Assembly: GCA_944389565.1 (NCBI GenBank)
Contig: CALXMV010000006.1
Coordinates: forward strand, 19,759 to 83,758
Direction of reading: 5' to 3'
Source: an uncultured Kiritimatiellota bacterium
GTDB lineage: Bacteria > Verrucomicrobiota > Kiritimatiellia > RFP12 > DVOR01
Length of the DNA: 64,000 bases
Both the position numbers and the translations under genes were made by a program. The notes under the pieces were generated by a model. The model did not search any database. It saw only the letters and a list, made by a program, of their open reading frames with translations, and had not been told where the DNA came from. Positions 26,683 through 34,722 of the stretch are shown here, in pieces (position 1 is the first letter of the stretch; every line of letters begins with the position of its first letter).

Positions 26683-29600
26683 TCAGCGGACTTTGAGGGT
26701 GAGCTCGCTGAGGGTGGCCCAGATGTGCCCCTTGATGGCGGGGGCGAGGGCGGTGAGGCGGAGGTAACGGGCCTTGACGGGCGACTTGCAGTCGATGTCG
26801 CGCCACGTGCGGTTGCGGGCGTTCCAACCGGTGTCGCCGTCGAAGACGGTGGTCCAGGTCTTGTTGTCGGCGCTGAGCTCGATCTTGCACTTGCCGATGA
26901 GGCCGTTGAGCTCATCGGTGCGCGGGAGCATCCGCACGCCGAGAATCTCCTGCTCCTCGCCGAGGTCGAGGGTGAAGCCATGGGGGTAGTCGGGGTGGAC
27001 GTTGCGCCAGTCGGTGTGCCAGTAGGTCTTGGGGTTGCCGTCGAAGATGTTGGCGACGTTGCCCTCGCCGGGCTCCTCGGAGGAGACGGCGAGGACCTTC
27101 CAGGCGGCACGGACGACCTCCTTGGTGAAGGTGCGCGCGAGCACGGGGGTGGGCAGGCGGTCGTCGTCGGGGAGGACACGGACCTTGACGGTGCCGCTGT
27201 CGAGGCGGAAGGGTTTGTCGTAGGGCTTGTAGGCGCCGTCGTCAATGGCGACCTCGACCTTGGCGCCGGGGCGCTCGGGGGTGACGGTCACGAGGTTCTT
27301 GCCGTCGCGCGTGATGAGGGCGAGGCCGGCGGTGGAGCGGAAGGGCGAGGGCTTGAAGGGCTTGGAGCCGAAGCGCATGGCGAAGCCGAAGAGGAAGGGT
27401 TTGTTGTAGACCAGGTGCTCGGGCCAGGGGCGCGGGCCGCAGGAGCCGTTGCCGAGGCCGGTCTGGGCGTAGTCCAGGTGCACCCACGTCTTGTCAGGTT
27501 CGGGCAGGAGCGAGGGGAGCGTGGCCTTGAAGAGGGTGCGCGCGTCCCACTGGTTCACGGAGAAGTTGAAGGTCTTGCCCCAGACGGGCGGGAAGAAGCA
27601 GACGGAGTCCTCGCCGTCCTCCAGGAAGAGCCAGCGGGCCTCCTGGCGGTTGCCGTACTCCTGCGTCTCGGGATAGGGCATGAAGAAGTCGGCGACCTTG
27701 GCGGAGAAGCGGCCGCGCCAGGTGTGGGACTTGCGGTCGACGTAGTTCTCGAAGGGGCCGTAGGCGTCGTAATGCACGGTGTCGAGGCCCTTGTTGAGCG
27801 CCAGCTCGAAGCCCAGGCGCGGGATGATCTCCTCGGGCGACTGCGGGTAGAAGGCGCCCTCGCAGGTGACGGTGTTCATCAGCACCGTCCACACGAGCGT
27901 GTAGCGGTAGGGCACGTTGCCGCCCTGCGTCTCCATCTCGGAGACGATCTGGATGGCCTCCTGCTCGCCGTCGATCTTGCGCCACTCCATCGAGAGGCAG
28001 CGGTTGCCCTGGTCCATGAGCGAGCGCCAGGTGGCGGAGTCCTTGATGTAGCGGTCGTTGTTGATACGCGCGCGGTACATCGTGAAGCGCGGCGGCTCGG
28101 CGAGGAGCTCCTTGCCGTTGTAGCGCACCTGGGCCAGGACGCCGTCGCGGAAGGTGAGCGCCGTGCCGGAGACGCCGACGCCGGTGACCTGGAGCGCGCC
28201 GTCGGGCGTCTGCGCCACGTTCATCCTGAGCGCGGGGAGCTTCCCGGCCTTGGGGTGTTTGCGGTGCGCCTCGGCCGAGGGCACGGCGAACCAGGCCACG
28301 CAGTCGGTGACGATGGCCTTGGGGTCGGTCCCCTCGGCGGGGGCGACGAAGACGGGGAAGTCCTCGCCGGGGCGCGTGGCCACGACGAGCGGGATCTCCG
28401 CGGAGGCGCCGGGCCTGAGGTCGGGGATCTGCGCGAGGGGCTTGCCCTGGGCGTTGAAGAGGACGTAGCCGGAGGCCGTCTTGTGGAAGAACTTGCTGGT
28501 CACGGTGAGGACGTTCTTGGCGGCGTCCCACGCGAAGCCGAAGGGCTGCTGGGCGTGCTTGATGGCCCAGAACTGGCCCTTGGGCTTGTGCTCGGCGGTG
28601 ATGACGCCGTTGTCGCAGAAGTCGCCGAAATTCGGCTTGTCGCCGAAGAGGCCGCCGAAGGCCAGGGACTTGCCGGTGAAGGGCTCCAGGCGGAACTTCC
28701 CGGTCTTCTCGTCCTTCGTGGCGCGGAGCCCTTGGTCGATGAAGTCCCACACGAAGCCGCCGATCATGCGCGGATACTGCTCGTAGATCTTGATGTACTC
28801 ATCGAACATCCCGCACGCGTTGCCCATCGAGTGGGCGTATTCCACGTGGACGTACGGGCGATGGGTGTTGCGCTGGGCCAGCGCGCGGAGCTGGTCATGC
28901 GGGCGGTACATGGAGGAATCCATGTCGTTGTGCGGCGAGTTGTGGGGGAAGTCGCAATAATGCACCAGGCGGCTCGGGTCGTTGCGCTTGAGCCAATCGC
29001 CCTGGTCGGCCAGGTTCTTGCCGGGGCCGGTCTCGTTCCCGAGCGACCACATGATGATGGAGGCGTGGTTCTTGTCGCGCTGGAACATGTTCTGCACGCG
29101 GAAGGCGTAGGCCGCGTGCCACGACGGTTTGTCGTTGAGACACCACCGCGTGCCGCGGATCTGATGGGCCTCGATGTTCGCCTCGTCCATCACGTAGATG
29201 CCCAGCCGGTCGCAGATCTCGTACCACCGCGGGTCGTTGGGGTAATGCGCCGTGCGCACCGCGTTGAAGTTGCCCTTCTTGAGCCACAGCGCGTCGGCCT
29301 CCATCTTCTCCTGCGTCATGTAACGGCCGCGGTCGGGATCCATCTCGTGGCGGTTCACGCCCCACAGCTTGGTGGAGACGCCATTGACGAGCAGCTCGCC
29401 CTGCTTGCCCACCTCGATCCGGCGGAAGCCGACCTTGAGGGCGCGCGCGTCGCCGTTGGGCAGCGCCACCGCCACGTCGTAGAGGTTGGGCGTCTCGGCC
29501 GTCCAGCGCAGCACCTCGGGCACCGTGCCCGCCGGCAACTCCAGGCGCGCCTCCTGTCCCGGCGCCAAGGCCGGCACCTGAAGCGTCGCGTCGTAGACCT

Positions 29601-30417
29601 TGCCGATCTTCACCGAGACGGTCGTCGCGGCGGCGGGCTCGGCCCCCACGTTGCGCACCCACACGTCGCCGGCCACCGTGCCGGTCACGTAATCGTCGGC
29701 CAGGCCCGGGCGCACCCACACGTCGCGGATCTGCACGGCCGGCGTCGAGAAGAGCCGCACGTCGCGGAAGATGCCCGCCAGGCGCCAGAAATCCTGATCC
29801 TCCAGATACGAGCCGTCGGACCAACGGTAGACCTCCACCGAGATCGTGTTCTCCCCCGGCCGGAGCGCCGCCGTGATGTCGTACTCGCCCGCCGTGAAGG
29901 AATCCTCGCCGTAGCCGACGTACGTGTCGTTCACCCACACGTAATAGGCCGACTCCACCCCGTCGAAGCGCACGTACACCTTCCCCTTGTCGAACCCCTC
30001 GGGCAACGTGAAGGTCCGCTTGTAACTCCCCACCGACGGCCGCTCCGTGAACGACGTCCAATCCCGCGGCGGCTCCGACGTCACCCGCGGCGGGTCGATC
30101 CGGAAGGGATAGATCTCGTTCGAGTAGACCGGCGTGCCGTAACCCGCCATCTGCCAGCTCAGCGGCACGTCGATCGTCGCCCACCCCGACACGTCAAACG
30201 ACGACTTCCAGAAATCCTTCGGCCGCTCCGCCGGCTTGTTCGCGAAATGGAAGCGCCACTTCCCGTTCAGCGACAACACGCTCCCCTCCGCCGTCGGCAG
30301 CAACGCCGCCCGCGCCGGCTCCCGGTTCACCTGGAAGACCGTCTCGTCCTCCCACTCCGGCGCCGCGACCGCCAAGCCCGCCATCAACACGGGCACCATG
30401 CACGTCTGCCATCTCAT
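26683..30417 (-). CDS. lacZ: Secreted GH2 beta-galactosidase with C-terminal F5/8-type carbohydrate-binding domain
   Basis: The 1244-residue protein has a cleavable signal peptide (about 1-19, MVPVLMAGLAVAA), the GH2 sugar-binding and immunoglobulin-like domains and a TIM barrel. Acid/base Glu462 is in SLGNETGPG and nucleophile Glu526 in HVEYAHSMGN. A beta-galactosidase small-chain domain and linker follow, then a discoidin (F5/8 type C) domain from about residue 1100 (VSSEEPGEGNVANIFDGNPKTYW split by the loop). It should cleave terminal beta-galactose from glycans outside the cytoplasm. The start has AAGGAG upstream. Two LRR genes follow in the same unit. Confidence 0.94.
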   Translation of the reverse strand: MRWQTCMVPVLMAGLAVAAPEWEDETVFQVNREPARAALLPTAEGSVLSLNGKWRFHFANKPAERPKDFWKSSFDVSGWATIDVPLSWQMAGYGTPVYSNEIYPFRIDPPRVTSEPPRDWTSFTERPSVGSYKRTFTLPEGFDKGKVYVRFDGVESAYYVWVNDTYVGYGEDSFTAGEYDITAALRPGENTISVEVYRWSDGSYLEDQDFWRLAGIFRDVRLFSTPAVQIRDVWVRPGLADDYVTGTVAGDVWVRNVGAEPAAATTVSVKIGKVYDATLQVPALAPGQEARLELPAGTVPEVLRWTAETPNLYDVAVALPNGDARALKVGFRRIEVGKQGELLVNGVSTKLWGVNRHEMDPDRGRYMTQEKMEADALWLKKGNFNAVRTAHYPNDPRWYEICDRLGIYVMDEANIEAHQIRGTRWCLNDKPSWHAAYAFRVQNMFQRDKNHASIIMWSLGNETGPGKNLADQGDWLKRNDPSRLVHYCDFPHNSPHNDMDSSMYRPHDQLRALAQRNTHRPYVHVEYAHSMGNACGMFDEYIKIYEQYPRMIGGFVWDFIDQGLRATKDEKTGKFRLEPFTGKSLAFGGLFGDKPNFGDFCDNGVITAEHKPKGQFWAIKHAQQPFGFAWDAAKNVLTVTSKFFHKTASGYVLFNAQGKPLAQIPDLRPGASAEIPLVVATRPGEDFPVFVAPAEGTDPKAIVTDCVAWFAVPSAEAHRKHPKAGKLPALRMNVAQTPDGALQVTGVGVSGTALTFRDGVLAQVRYNGKELLAEPPRFTMYRARINNDRYIKDSATWRSLMDQGNRCLSMEWRKIDGEQEAIQIVSEMETQGGNVPYRYTLVWTVLMNTVTCEGAFYPQSPEEIIPRLGFELALNKGLDTVHYDAYGPFENYVDRKSHTWRGRFSAKVADFFMPYPETQEYGNRQEARWLFLEDGEDSVCFFPPVWGKTFNFSVNQWDARTLFKATLPSLLPEPDKTWVHLDYAQTGLGNGSCGPRPWPEHLVYNKPFLFGFAMRFGSKPFKPSPFRSTAGLALITRDGKNLVTVTPERPGAKVEVAIDDGAYKPYDKPFRLDSGTVKVRVLPDDDRLPTPVLARTFTKEVVRAAWKVLAVSSEEPGEGNVANIFDGNPKTYWHTDWRNVHPDYPHGFTLDLGEEQEILGVRMLPRTDELNGLIGKCKIELSADNKTWTTVFDGDTGWNARNRTWRDIDCKSPVKARYLRLTALAPAIKGHIWATLSELTLKVR

Positions 30418-30560
30418 GAGCGCATACTCCTTCCGTTCTAATTAGACTGTCACCACTCTACCACATCCACTCCCTCCCCCGCAACCTCCCCCTACCCCGA
30501 CCGCATACGCCCGAACGCACCCCCTCCCGCCCGGGAAAACACCCCATCCGCAAATAAGGC

Positions 30561-30589
30561 TTGCCCCCCCCCCTGTATTTTGATATTTT
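30561..30589 (+). promoter_or_regulatory. PEP-CTERM gene promoter with C10 tract in its spacer
   Basis: TTGCCC (30561-30566) and TATTTT (30584-30589) are 17 bp apart. Ten C (30564-30573) begin inside the -35 and fill the first half of the spacer. Gain or loss of C would change spacing and promoter strength, as in the Neisseria opc promoter. The leader to the ATG at 30640 is about 45 nt with AGGAG. Confidence 0.55.
30564..30573 (+). repeat. Poly-C tract (C10) in promoter spacer
   Basis: A run of ten C lies in an otherwise AT-rich intergenic stretch upstream of the PEP-CTERM gene. It is one of the three longest homopolymers noticed in the window; the other two interrupt the ATP-grasp genes. 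Confidence 0.85.
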
Positions 30590-30639
30590 ACGTGACATCC
30601 CTTGGGAAGTCCCTCGGGCAAAACGATAGGAGCAAACGC

Positions 30640-31275
30640 ATGACCAAACCCCTGCTTTCCCTCGCCGCCGCCCTCCTCGCGGGCCTCGCCGGCGCCGTCA
30701 CCGTCGACTGGACGCCCGCCTCCGGCGCGCAAACCAACCTCCTCGGTGGTTTCGACCCCGACGTCACCATCACCCTCTCCGTCACCTACACCATCACCGA
30801 ATCCCCCAACACAACCGGGCCGAACGGCAACCTCTTCGCCATCTCCTGGGGCGCGGGGAACCCGGCCGATGCCACAGCGGACTCGTTGATCGTCCGCAAC
30901 ATCACTGCGCACGACGGCCCCAACGCCGTAATCAACGCCACCTCAAGCCGCGGCTCCGAGCCTGATGCCTATTATCGCAACGTTATCGCGGGTGCCTTCG
31001 ACACGACGAACGGCGGCCAGCACACCCTCACCTTCACGCTCGACCTCGGGGACTCCCCCGCGATTTCCGTGACGTTGGACGGTGGCGACGCCCAGACCCT
31101 GACCCTGCCCAACAACTCCCTTGACCCCGAGTCCCTCAAACTCTGGACCTACAATCAGTCCTGGGGCTCGGTCAGCTCTGTCTCCGTGGACTACTGGGCG
31201 GTGCCGGAGCCGACGGCCCTGGCCCTGCTGGCCCTCGGCGTCGCCGGCCTGGCCCTCCGCCGCAAGACCGCCTGA
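30640..31275 (+). CDS. PEP-CTERM sorting-signal surface protein
   Basis: The 211-residue exported protein has an N-terminal signal peptide (KPLLSLAAALLAGLAGA) and a beta-rich Thr/Asp-rich body of unknown function. The C-terminal sorting signal has VPEP, a hydrophobic helix (ALALLALGVAGLAL) and a basic tail RRKTA. PEP-CTERM proteins are processed by an exosortase and usually go to the cell surface or extracellular matrix together with exopolysaccharide. No exosortase is in this window. The ATG at 30640 has AGGAG 7 nt upstream. A terminator follows 30 nt after the stop, so it is monocistronic. Confidence 0.9.
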   Translation: MTKPLLSLAAALLAGLAGAVTVDWTPASGAQTNLLGGFDPDVTITLSVTYTITESPNTTGPNGNLFAISWGAGNPADATADSLIVRNITAHDGPNAVINATSSRGSEPDAYYRNVIAGAFDTTNGGQHTLTFTLDLGDSPAISVTLDGGDAQTLTLPNNSLDPESLKLWTYNQSWGSVSSVSVDYWAVPEPTALALLALGVAGLALRRKTA

Positions 31276-31304
31276 CCCCCCGCCCCCAAAACCTTGCCAA
31301 ACGA

Positions 31305-31332
31305 GCCGCGCGGATCCCCGCGCGGCCTTTTT
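31305..31332 (+). terminator. Intrinsic terminator of PEP-CTERM gene
   Basis: A perfect 9-bp stem (31305-31313 with 31318-31326), with loop ATCC, is followed by C and five T. Confidence 0.88.
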
Positions 31333-31348
31333 CATCCCCAAAATCCCC

Positions 31349-31428
31349 AAACCCTAAAGGGTCCGACCCGAAAGTCGGGAGGGTTTGACCCGAAACCCTA
31401 AAGGGTCTGACCCGAAAGTCGGGAGGGG
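31349..31428. repeat. Palindrome-rich intergenic repeat, site 2, tandem 44-nt units
   Basis: A 44-nt unit beginning AAACCCTAAAGGGTC and containing CCCGAAAGTCGGGAGGG occurs twice in tandem (31349-31392, 31393-31428, the second truncated). CGAAAGTCGGGAGGGTTT is exactly the reverse complement of a segment at site 3 (48921-48941 region). The rest of the 31276-31577 gap holds a terminator and small GC hairpins (for example around 31534-31550) but no gene. Confidence 0.75.
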
Positions 31429-31577
31429 GAACCGCCGATTGCGCGGATTGAGGCGGATTAGGGGCGGGCTACCGCCCGCAGAACTGCCAGGGGATTGGAA
31501 ACACGTAGACGCGGCCTTGCCCGTCGCCCCAGAGGGGCGTACCAATCAGCCAATCAGCGACGCGCCGAAGGCGCGCC

Positions 31578-31892
31578 TCACAGCTGGCGGAGCGTCAGCT
31601 CGACGGTCTTGCCGCAGGCGGCGAGGTAGCGGAAGAGGTTGACCACCGTGACGCGCCCGCGGAGCATCCGCGAGACGTTGGACTGCGCCACGCCCATGCG
31701 CTCGGCCACCTGCGCCTGCGTGAGCCCCGCCTCCTCGCGCGCCTTGGCCATCGCCGCGGCCACGGCGTTCTCGGCGGCCACCTCGGCGCGTGCCTGCTCG
31801 CGATAGGGGCTCGCCTCGAAGCGGGCGAACAGCGCCTGCGCGCGCGCCTCGCCCTCTTTGCTCAGCTCCTCATAGCTCTTTTTTGCCTTCAT
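31578..31892 (-). CDS. higA: HigA-type antitoxin, XRE helix-turn-helix
   Basis: The 104-residue protein has an XRE-family DNA-binding domain in its C-terminal half (LTQAQVAERMGVAQSNVSRMLRG split over helices 2 and 3) and a charged N-terminal helix likely to wrap the toxin. As in HigBA and related systems the toxin gene comes first. The ATG here overlaps the toxin stop (ATGA). The antitoxin should neutralise the toxin and repress the shared promoter at 32217-32225. The start at 31892 is chosen for this overlap; longer versions would lie within the toxin gene. Confidence 0.88.
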   Translation of the reverse strand: MKAKKSYEELSKEGEARAQALFARFEASPYREQARAEVAAENAVAAAMAKAREEAGLTQAQVAERMGVAQSNVSRMLRGRVTVVNLFRYLAACGKTVELTLRQL

Positions 31893-32209
31893 AATCCCAG
31901 CTCCTTCCTGATCTTGAGCGCCTTGCGGATCTCCGCCGGCGGCGTCTTCTGCGTCTTCTTCACAAACCCGGAGAGCAACCACACGTCGTCGCCCTTGGCG
32001 TAAGCGTAAAAGACGCGGATCTGCTCGCCGTCCTTCACACGGATCTCGAAGAGGTTCTCCCGCCCCTCCACCTTCTCGGCGTAGGGCGCGTAGAGGAAAC
32101 CTTGATTCTGGAGGAGTTCCACGCTCGCCATCACCTTACCGAAGGCGCTGGGGCGCAACTCGTCCACGAATGCCTGCGCCTGGGCAGAAAAGAGAATCCG
32201 TTTCTTCAT
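31889..32209 (-). CDS. higB: HigB/RelE-like (phage Gp49-like) toxin
   Basis: The 106-residue protein of the RelE/ParE superfamily has the Gp49-like pattern: VEGRENLFEIRVKDGEQIRVFY with conserved basic and aromatic residues, then WLLSGFVKKTQKTP. Such toxins cleave mRNA at the ribosome. It is followed with 4-nt overlap by an XRE antitoxin, which supports the toxin-antitoxin call. An extended -10 element ends 7 nt upstream of the ATG, so the mRNA is probably leaderless. Confidence 0.88.
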   Translation of the reverse strand: MKKRILFSAQAQAFVDELRPSAFGKVMASVELLQNQGFLYAPYAEKVEGRENLFEIRVKDGEQIRVFYAYAKGDDVWLLSGFVKKTQKTPPAEIRKALKIRKELGL

Positions 32210-32216
32210 GGCACGA

Positions 32217-32225
32217 AATATACCA
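32217..32225 (-). promoter_or_regulatory. Extended -10 promoter of higBA, leaderless
   Basis: Reading leftward, TGGTATATT ends 7 nt before the toxin ATG at 32209. No Shine-Dalgarno sequence is possible. The antitoxin probably binds around this site. Confidence 0.6.
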
Positions 32226-32332
32226 AAAAGCGCATAATCGCGCAACCCTTGGATCCGCGTCCGGCTTCCCGCGTCGGCGAGGGGTGATGGGCGAGGACGG
32301 GCGGTTTTTCCCTTCCATGCGGGGCGGGCTTG

Positions 32333-32341
32333 TGCTATCAT
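32333..32341 (+). promoter_or_regulatory. Extended -10 promoter of structured leader
   Basis: TGCTATCAT forms an extended -10 with a weak TTCCAT -35 at 32313-32318. Transcription would start near 32348, about 190 nt before the acyltransferase ATG. Confidence 0.5.
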
Positions 32342-32347
32342 GGGGAC

Positions 32348-32537
32348 ACTTCGCGGGGGAGCCGCGAACAAACTTGCGCTTTGCGCAAACAATGTTGCCT
32401 TTGTCGAATCTGCGAAACTTCAACTGCCGGCAACGTGTTTGGCGGGGCGCGCCGTTTTGGCGCGCCTTCTTTTCACGTATCGGCAGTGGGCTTTCGCAGA
32501 GCCTGACAAGGGTACGCGGAGGAAGGTGCGCCTTATC
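32348..32537 (+). promoter_or_regulatory. Highly structured 5' leader or small RNA upstream of acyltransferase
   Basis: This non-coding stretch contains several perfect stems: 32350-32356 with 32362-32368 (7 bp), 32374-32379 with 32383-32388 (TTGCGC hairpin), 32394-32399 with 32429-32434 (GTTGCC/GGCAAC), and a terminator hairpin at 32446-32466. A competing long-range pairing joins TTGTC (32401-32405) and CTGCGAAA (32410-32417) with TTTCGCAG (32492-32499) and GACAA (32505-32509). This looks like an attenuator, riboswitch or independent small RNA of about 125 nt. No known RNA family was recognised. Confidence 0.5.
32446..32473 (+). terminator. Terminator-like hairpin inside leader
   Basis: A perfect 8-bp GGCGCGCC stem (32446-32453 with 32459-32466) with loop GTTTT is followed by TTCTTTT. 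It lies 65 nt upstream of the acyltransferase start, so it would terminate transcription before that gene unless read through. Confidence 0.65.
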
Positions 32538-33617
32538 ATGCAAACGACCGTCAGCCCTGCGACCAGCGGGAAATTGGCCAACCTTGGGTTTCTGTGCGCG
32601 TGTCTTGTGGTGACCATCCATGTGCCGCGCCTGGCGTCGGCCGAGGGGGTGGCGGCGTGGTGCCATGCGTTGCTCCCGAACGGGCTGGCGCGAGTGGGGG
32701 TGCCGTTTTTCTTCGTCGCGGCGGGATTCTTCCTCGCCGGGCACGTGGGGGAGCGGGGGTGGTGGGCACGGGAGGTCGGGAAACGGGTGCGCTCGCTGCT
32801 GGTCCCCTATCTGATCTGGCCGGCGGCCTTCCTTGTGCTGTCGTTCGCGATCACGCTCGCGGCGAATGCCGTGGCCGGGGCGGCGTGGTCGCGGGGTTTC
32901 CCGCAGAGCGTGTCGGCGTGGTGCGTCAGGCTGGGGTGGTCGCTCACCGAGGGGCCGAGCCTCTACACCTTCTGGTTCGTGCGCACGCTGATGCTGTTCG
33001 TCCTGGCCTCGCCGCTTTTGGCCTGGCCGATCCGTCTGGGGCGTCGGTGGGGTGGGCTGTGGGTGCTCGCGTGGTGGCTGGTGTATGGGCTGAGCCACCC
33101 GTGGCCGGCCGAGGGCCCGCTGGAGGGCGGCGGGGTATGGCCGATGGCCTTCCCGCTTTCGCGGGAGGGGCTCGCCTATTTCACCCTGGGGCTCTGGCTC
33201 CGCCGTTTCCCGATCCGGCTCCGTCTGCCGCGGGGCGTGGCCTGGGGGCTCCTCGGCGGCGCGATGGGGCTCTTCGCGCTGACGCATTGGGCCATGCTGC
33301 GGGAATGCGCGTGGTATGCCTATCCGCGCTGGATGGGACTCCCGCTCGCATTGGCCGCGCTGTGGCGGCTCATCCCCGCGACGCCGTGGCCGCGGGAGCT
33401 GACGAGCCTCGCGTTCCCGCTGTATGTGACGCACCCGTTCATCGCCCATCCGCTCGTGACGCTGACCTGGTGCTTCCCGTGGGCCGTCTGGCTCGGCACG
33501 ACGACGCTCGGGCTCGCCGTCGGCATCGCCGTCACGCTCGCCTCAAGCCTCGCGCTGACGGCTTGGGCGCGGAGACGTTTCCCGCGGCTTGCGGCGGTCG
33601 TCTTCGGGGGCCGGTGA
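32538..33617 (+). CDS. Acyltransferase family 3 membrane protein
   Basis: The 359-residue integral membrane protein has about ten hydrophobic helices. It shows features of acyltransferase-3/OatA-like enzymes that acetylate extracytoplasmic sugars: LGFLCACLVVTIHVPR early with the conserved His, VPFFFVAAGFFLAG, and SLYTFWFVRTLMLF. The ATG at 32538 is chosen because the membrane domain begins right after it and GGAGGAAGG lies upstream. A longer in-frame version would read through the structured leader. Substrate unknown; surface glycan or peptidoglycan acylation is plausible. Confidence 0.83.
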   Translation: MQTTVSPATSGKLANLGFLCACLVVTIHVPRLASAEGVAAWCHALLPNGLARVGVPFFFVAAGFFLAGHVGERGWWAREVGKRVRSLLVPYLIWPAAFLVLSFAITLAANAVAGAAWSRGFPQSVSAWCVRLGWSLTEGPSLYTFWFVRTLMLFVLASPLLAWPIRLGRRWGGLWVLAWWLVYGLSHPWPAEGPLEGGGVWPMAFPLSREGLAYFTLGLWLRRFPIRLRLPRGVAWGLLGGAMGLFALTHWAMLRECAWYAYPRWMGLPLALAALWRLIPATPWPRELTSLAFPLYVTHPFIAHPLVTLTWCFPWAVWLGTTTLGLAVGIAVTLASSLALTAWARRRFPRLAAVVFGGR

Positions 33618-33625
33618 GGGGCGGG

Positions 33626-34324
33626 TCACTCCTTGGGCAAGCGGAGCTTGGGGTGGCGGATGTGCCAGCGTTGGCGGGCAGGGATGGCGTGGGCCTCGGG
33701 CAGGCGGAACTTGAAGCGCATGGCGATGAGGCGGATGAGGAGCGTGGCCGCGGAGACGGCCAGGAAGCGCCCGAAGTAATCGACGCCGGGGGCCCAGCGG
33801 GCCAGGAAGACGAAGAGGAAGCCGCCGATGAGCGCGGCGGTGGCGTAGAAGTCGCTCCGCAGGACGGCCGGGATGCGCATGGCCAGGACGTCGCGGATGA
33901 CGCCGCCGCCGACGGCCGTCATCACGCCGCAGAGCACCACGGCCACCCATTCGCACCCGTAGAGGAAGGCCTTCTCGCAGCCGATGGCCGTGAAGACGCC
34001 CAGGCCAAGGGCGTCGAGCACGGGGATGACGTTCCACCGGTCGCCGAGGCGGGGGGCGACGTAGAAGGAGATGGCGCCGACGGCCGCGCAGATGATCAGG
34101 TAGCGGCCGTCCTGGAAGGCGGCGACGGGCGTCGCCCCGATGAGGGCGTCGCGCGTGATGCCGCCGCCCACGCCCACCGCGCACGCCAGCACCACCACCC
34201 CCAGGAAGTCCAGCCGGCTCCGCCACCCGCGCAACGCGCCCGTCACGGCGAAAACCGCCGTGCCGAACAGGTCGAGCGCCAGGATGATGCCGTCGCGGTG
34301 GACGTCGAGAAAGCCGAGCTCCAT
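33626..34324 (-). CDS. TRIC-type cation channel family protein (UPF0126/YicG)
   Basis: The 232-residue membrane protein is built from two inverted repeats of three helices, each carrying the family signature (GTAVFAVTGAL then GVGGGITRDALIG, and LGLGVFTAIG then AVGGGVIRDVLA). Bacterial homologues of the trimeric intracellular cation channel conduct monovalent cations and have been linked to potassium or glycine movement. The gene is convergent with the acyltransferase (8-nt gap) and divergent from rpmE. Confidence 0.9.
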   Translation of the reverse strand: MELGFLDVHRDGIILALDLFGTAVFAVTGALRGWRSRLDFLGVVVLACAVGVGGGITRDALIGATPVAAFQDGRYLIICAAVGAISFYVAPRLGDRWNVIPVLDALGLGVFTAIGCEKAFLYGCEWVAVVLCGVMTAVGGGVIRDVLAMRIPAVLRSDFYATAALIGGFLFVFLARWAPGVDYFGRFLAVSAATLLIRLIAMRFKFRLPEAHAIPARQRWHIRHPKLRLPKE

Positions 34325-34379
34325 GGGTGCCTCCGAGGGGGACGCTTGCGAAACGATGGGGTTATTGTAGCACTTTTGC

Positions 34380-34408
34380 TTGACGAACGGGGGGCGGTGT
34401 GGTATCCT
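34380..34408 (+). promoter_or_regulatory. rpmE promoter
   Basis: The -35 TTGACG (34380-34385) and extended -10 TGGTATCCT (TATCCT 34403-34408) have a 17-bp spacer. The leader is about 32 nt with AAAGG. Confidence 0.7.
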
Positions 34409-34446
34409 TCTGCAACTTTTTTCGACTTGAAAGGCTTGGACGAACC

Positions 34447-34650
34447 ATGAAGAAAGACATCCATCCGAAGTACGAGGACGCGACGATCACGTGCGCGTGC
34501 GGCAACGTCATCCACACCCGCTCCACGGTCAAGGCGATGACCTGCAACGTCTGCTCGGCGTGCCACCCCTATTACACGGGCAAGAAGACCGTGATGGACA
34601 CCGAAGGCCGCATCGACAAGTTCATGCAGCGCTACGGCAAGAAGCACTGA
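34447..34650 (+). CDS. rpmE: Ribosomal protein L31, zinc-binding type
   Basis: This 67-residue large-subunit protein bridges toward the small subunit. The zinc-ribbon cysteines C16, C18, C33 and C36 (CAC and CNVC) mark the zinc-containing form, distinct from the Cys-less L31 paralogue induced under zinc starvation. C-terminal PYYTGKK is typical. It is followed 72 nt later by prfA, a common bacterial gene order. The 34651-34722 gap holds a long-range 8-bp inverted repeat (GAAACCGG/CCGGTTTC) without a T run. Confidence 0.96.
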   Translation: MKKDIHPKYEDATITCACGNVIHTRSTVKAMTCNVCSACHPYYTGKKTVMDTEGRIDKFMQRYGKKH

Positions 34651-34722
34651 GGGACCGCCCGCATCACGCGTCGAAACCGGCCAGGCGCCACGCGCCCGCC
34701 GGTTTCCGCGTCTTAGGCGCCG

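Noticed and set aside
26617..30441. A 1274-codon open frame on the + strand opposite the beta-galactosidase gene
   Set aside because: It is an antisense shadow: low-complexity Gly/Val/Asp/Glu-rich translation with no family features, fully covered by a clear GH2 gene on the other strand.
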